From an uncultured Eggerthellaceae bacterium (lineage in GTDB: Bacteria > Actinomycetota > Coriobacteriia > Coriobacteriales > Eggerthellaceae): a stretch of DNA of 5,719 nt. The notes beneath the pieces are model-generated. The model ran no database searches. It worked only from the letters and a program-made list of their open reading frames with translations, and was not told the origin of the DNA. Positions 4,558 through 5,719 of the stretch are shown here, in pieces. Made by a program: the position numbers and the translations under genes. Where the stretch lies: the NCBI GenBank assembly GCA_934670115.1, contig CAKUOV010000076.1, forward strand, positions 1 through 5,719, written 5' to 3'. Position 1 is the first letter of the stretch. The number at the start of each line of letters is the position of its first letter.

Positions 4558-5719
4558 ATGACAGAGAAACAAAATACCCCAGAAATTCGCTTTCAGGGTT
4601 TTACTGACCCTTGGGAACAGCGTAAGTTAAATGAATATCTTGAAACCTCAAGAGAGAAGAATGAGTCTTGCCGTTTTGGCAAGGATGATGTTCTTTCAGT
4701 TTCAGGTGACTATGGGATCGTTAACCAGATTGAATTTCAGGGCAGATCGTACGCTGGCGCATCCGTTGCAAATTATGGCGTTGTCCATAAGGGCGATGTC
4801 GTATATACCAAATCGCCATTGAGGAGCAATCCTTACGGGATTATTAAAACCAACAGGGGAAATGACGGTATTGTTTCGACTCTCTATGCCGTTTACCATC
4901 CGACAGAGAAAACTCATCCCGACTTCGTGCAGGTATATTTTGAACAGAATGTGCGTATGAATAATTACATGGCGCCATTGGTCAGCAAGGGCGCCAAAAA
5001 CGATATGAAGGTGTCAGCCGAGAATGCACTAAAAGGTGCGGTAACTTTTCCTGGAATCAAGGAGCAAGAAGTAATCGCGTCTTATTTCTCCCGCCTCGAT
5101 AACCTCATCACCCTTCATCAGCGTAAGTACGACAAGCTGTGCACGGTGAAGAAATCGATGCTCGACAAGATGTTTCCGAAACCCGGCGAGACCGAACCCG
5201 AAATCCGCTTCGAGGGTTTCAGTGACCCTTGGGAACAGCGTAAGTTGGGGGAGCTCTGCTCGATTAATAGCGGCAGAGATTACAAGCATCTTGACGAGGG
5301 TGACATTCCCGTATTCGGAACTGGCGGTTTTATGACAAGTGTTAATGAGGCGCTTTCGTACGACCGTGACGCAGTGGGCATTGGGCGGAAGGGAACGATC
5401 GATAAACCGTATAAGCTTCGAGCACCGTTTTGGACTGTTGACACGCTGTTTTACTGCATCCCCGAAGAATCGGTAGACCTAGACTTCCTCGAAGGACTAT
5501 TCCTCAACGTAGATTGGGCATCGAAGGACGAGTCAACTGGACTACCGAGCCTTTCGAAAACAATCATCAGCGACGTAGATATTTTGGTGCCCAAGCTCTC
5601 GGAACAGGTAGCGATTTCAGGTACGCTCGCCTCCCTCGACAACCTCATCACCCTTCATCAGCGTAAGCTTGAGCTGTTGAGGAATATCAAGAAATCGCTG
5701 TTGGATAGGATGTTCGTTT
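4558..5719 (+). CDS. hsdS: Type I restriction-modification specificity subunit S (3' end outside window)
   Basis: The frame is open from ATG 4558 to the window edge: 387 codons, no stop. The start lies 1 nt after the hsdM stop, with GGTGAG (4548-4553) as ribosome binding site inside hsdM. HsdS sets the DNA target of the complex. Two half-repeats are plain. EIRFQGFTDPWEQRKL (9-24) opens TRD1 (about 25-177), which has FGKDDVLSVSG and YTKSPLRSNPYGIIKTN as in Methylase_S domains. LDNLITLHQRK (180-190) starts the central conserved helix. EIRFEGFSDPWEQRKL (215-230) opens TRD2 (about 231-357), with GRKGTIDKPY and ESTGLPSLSK. LDNLITLHQRK recurs at 360-370 and ends in LLDRMFV, where relatives usually stop, so only a few codons are probably missing. 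TRD1 is AT-rich compared with hsdM, suggesting domain exchange. No frameshift is seen. Each TRD would read one half of a bipartite target, which cannot be deduced here. Confidence 0.95.
   Translation, partial: MTEKQNTPEIRFQGFTDPWEQRKLNEYLETSREKNESCRFGKDDVLSVSGDYGIVNQIEFQGRSYAGASVANYGVVHKGDVVYTKSPLRSNPYGIIKTNRGNDGIVSTLYAVYHPTEKTHPDFVQVYFEQNVRMNNYMAPLVSKGAKNDMKVSAENALKGAVTFPGIKEQEVIASYFSRLDNLITLHQRKYDKLCTVKKSMLDKMFPKPGETEPEIRFEGFSDPWEQRKLGELCSINSGRDYKHLDEGDIPVFGTGGFMTSVNEALSYDRDAVGIGRKGTIDKPYKLRAPFWTVDTLFYCIPEESVDLDFLEGLFLNVDWASKDESTGLPSLSKTIISDVDILVPKLSEQVAISGTLASLDNLITLHQRKLELLRNIKKSLLDRMFV
4582..4628 (+). repeat. hsdS repeat A, copy 1
   Basis: This segment encodes EIRFQGFTDPWEQRKL ahead of TRD1. 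It recurs at 5200-5246, offset 618 bp (206 codons). The last 24 bp (4605-4628) are identical in both copies, and the rest differs at a few positions. Homologous recombination here would swap or delete whole TRDs in frame. Confidence 0.9.
5094..5127 (+). repeat. hsdS repeat B, copy 1
   Basis: This segment encodes the start of the central conserved helix, LDNLITLHQRK. It recurs at 5634-5667, offset 540 bp (180 codons), with 27 identical bases (5101-5127 and 5641-5667) preceded by a near-identical stretch. The near-identity at DNA level exceeds what is needed to conserve the protein and suggests recent conversion or exchange. Confidence 0.9.
5200..5246 (+). repeat. hsdS repeat A, copy 2
   Basis: This is the second copy of the segment at 4582-4628. 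It encodes EIRFEGFSDPWEQRKL at the entry to TRD2, with 24 identical bases at 5223-5246. Confidence 0.9.
5634..5667 (+). repeat. hsdS repeat B, copy 2
   Basis: This is the second copy of the segment at 5094-5127. It encodes the start of the C-terminal conserved helix after TRD2, with 27 identical bases at 5641-5667. Confidence 0.9.

Overview
The window is dominated by a compact, co-directional operon (about 894 to beyond 5719) that encodes the modification and specificity arms of a type I restriction-modification system, preceded by two accessory genes. The order is a small ribbon-helix-helix protein (944-1156), a GIY-YIG nuclease with a C-terminal DUF4357 domain (1161-1991), an unusually long HsdM (1995-4556) and HsdS (4558 to the window edge, stop not reached). 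Gaps between genes are 4, 3 and 1 nt, so co-transcription and translational coupling are very likely. No hsdR is present; it must lie outside the window or be missing. Together HsdM and HsdS would methylate an asymmetric bipartite DNA target set by the two target-recognition domains of HsdS. The roles of the RHH and GIY-YIG proteins are inferred only: regulation and accessory nuclease.

The left 900 bases hold no convincing intact gene but carry a lot of structure. On the minus strand, 619-813 (possibly to about 860) reads as the last part of a DUF1998-type helicase-associated protein, with a Cys-rich zinc-binding signature and an NYYNQ motif. It is cut off at its 5' side, apparently frameshifted, and interrupted by a TGA. 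It looks like the remnant of an older defence gene truncated where the restriction-modification cassette begins.

Further left, the minus strand at 352-372 reads L-T-I-E-W-E-stop. T-I-E-W-E is the C-terminal end of GMP synthase (GuaA), and the reading frame is closed two codons upstream, as expected for the attachment-site copy left at the far end of a guaA-integrated element. Beside it are four tandem 10-bp repeats (381-420) and four GGGTCA repeats at 10 to 11 bp phasing (461-527), resembling recombinase arm-type sites. A second E-W-E-stop copy lies at 107-118. My reading is that the restriction-modification operon sits at the end of a guaA-integrated genomic island, with the intact guaA and the integrase expected to the right, beyond this window. 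This is inference and was not tested.

Organism: hsdM is GC-rich and the proteins resemble those of Gram-positive gut or oral bacteria, especially high-GC ones such as Coriobacteriia or bifidobacteria. I cannot name a genus. The first TRD of hsdS is clearly AT-richer than hsdM, which points to a mosaic origin.
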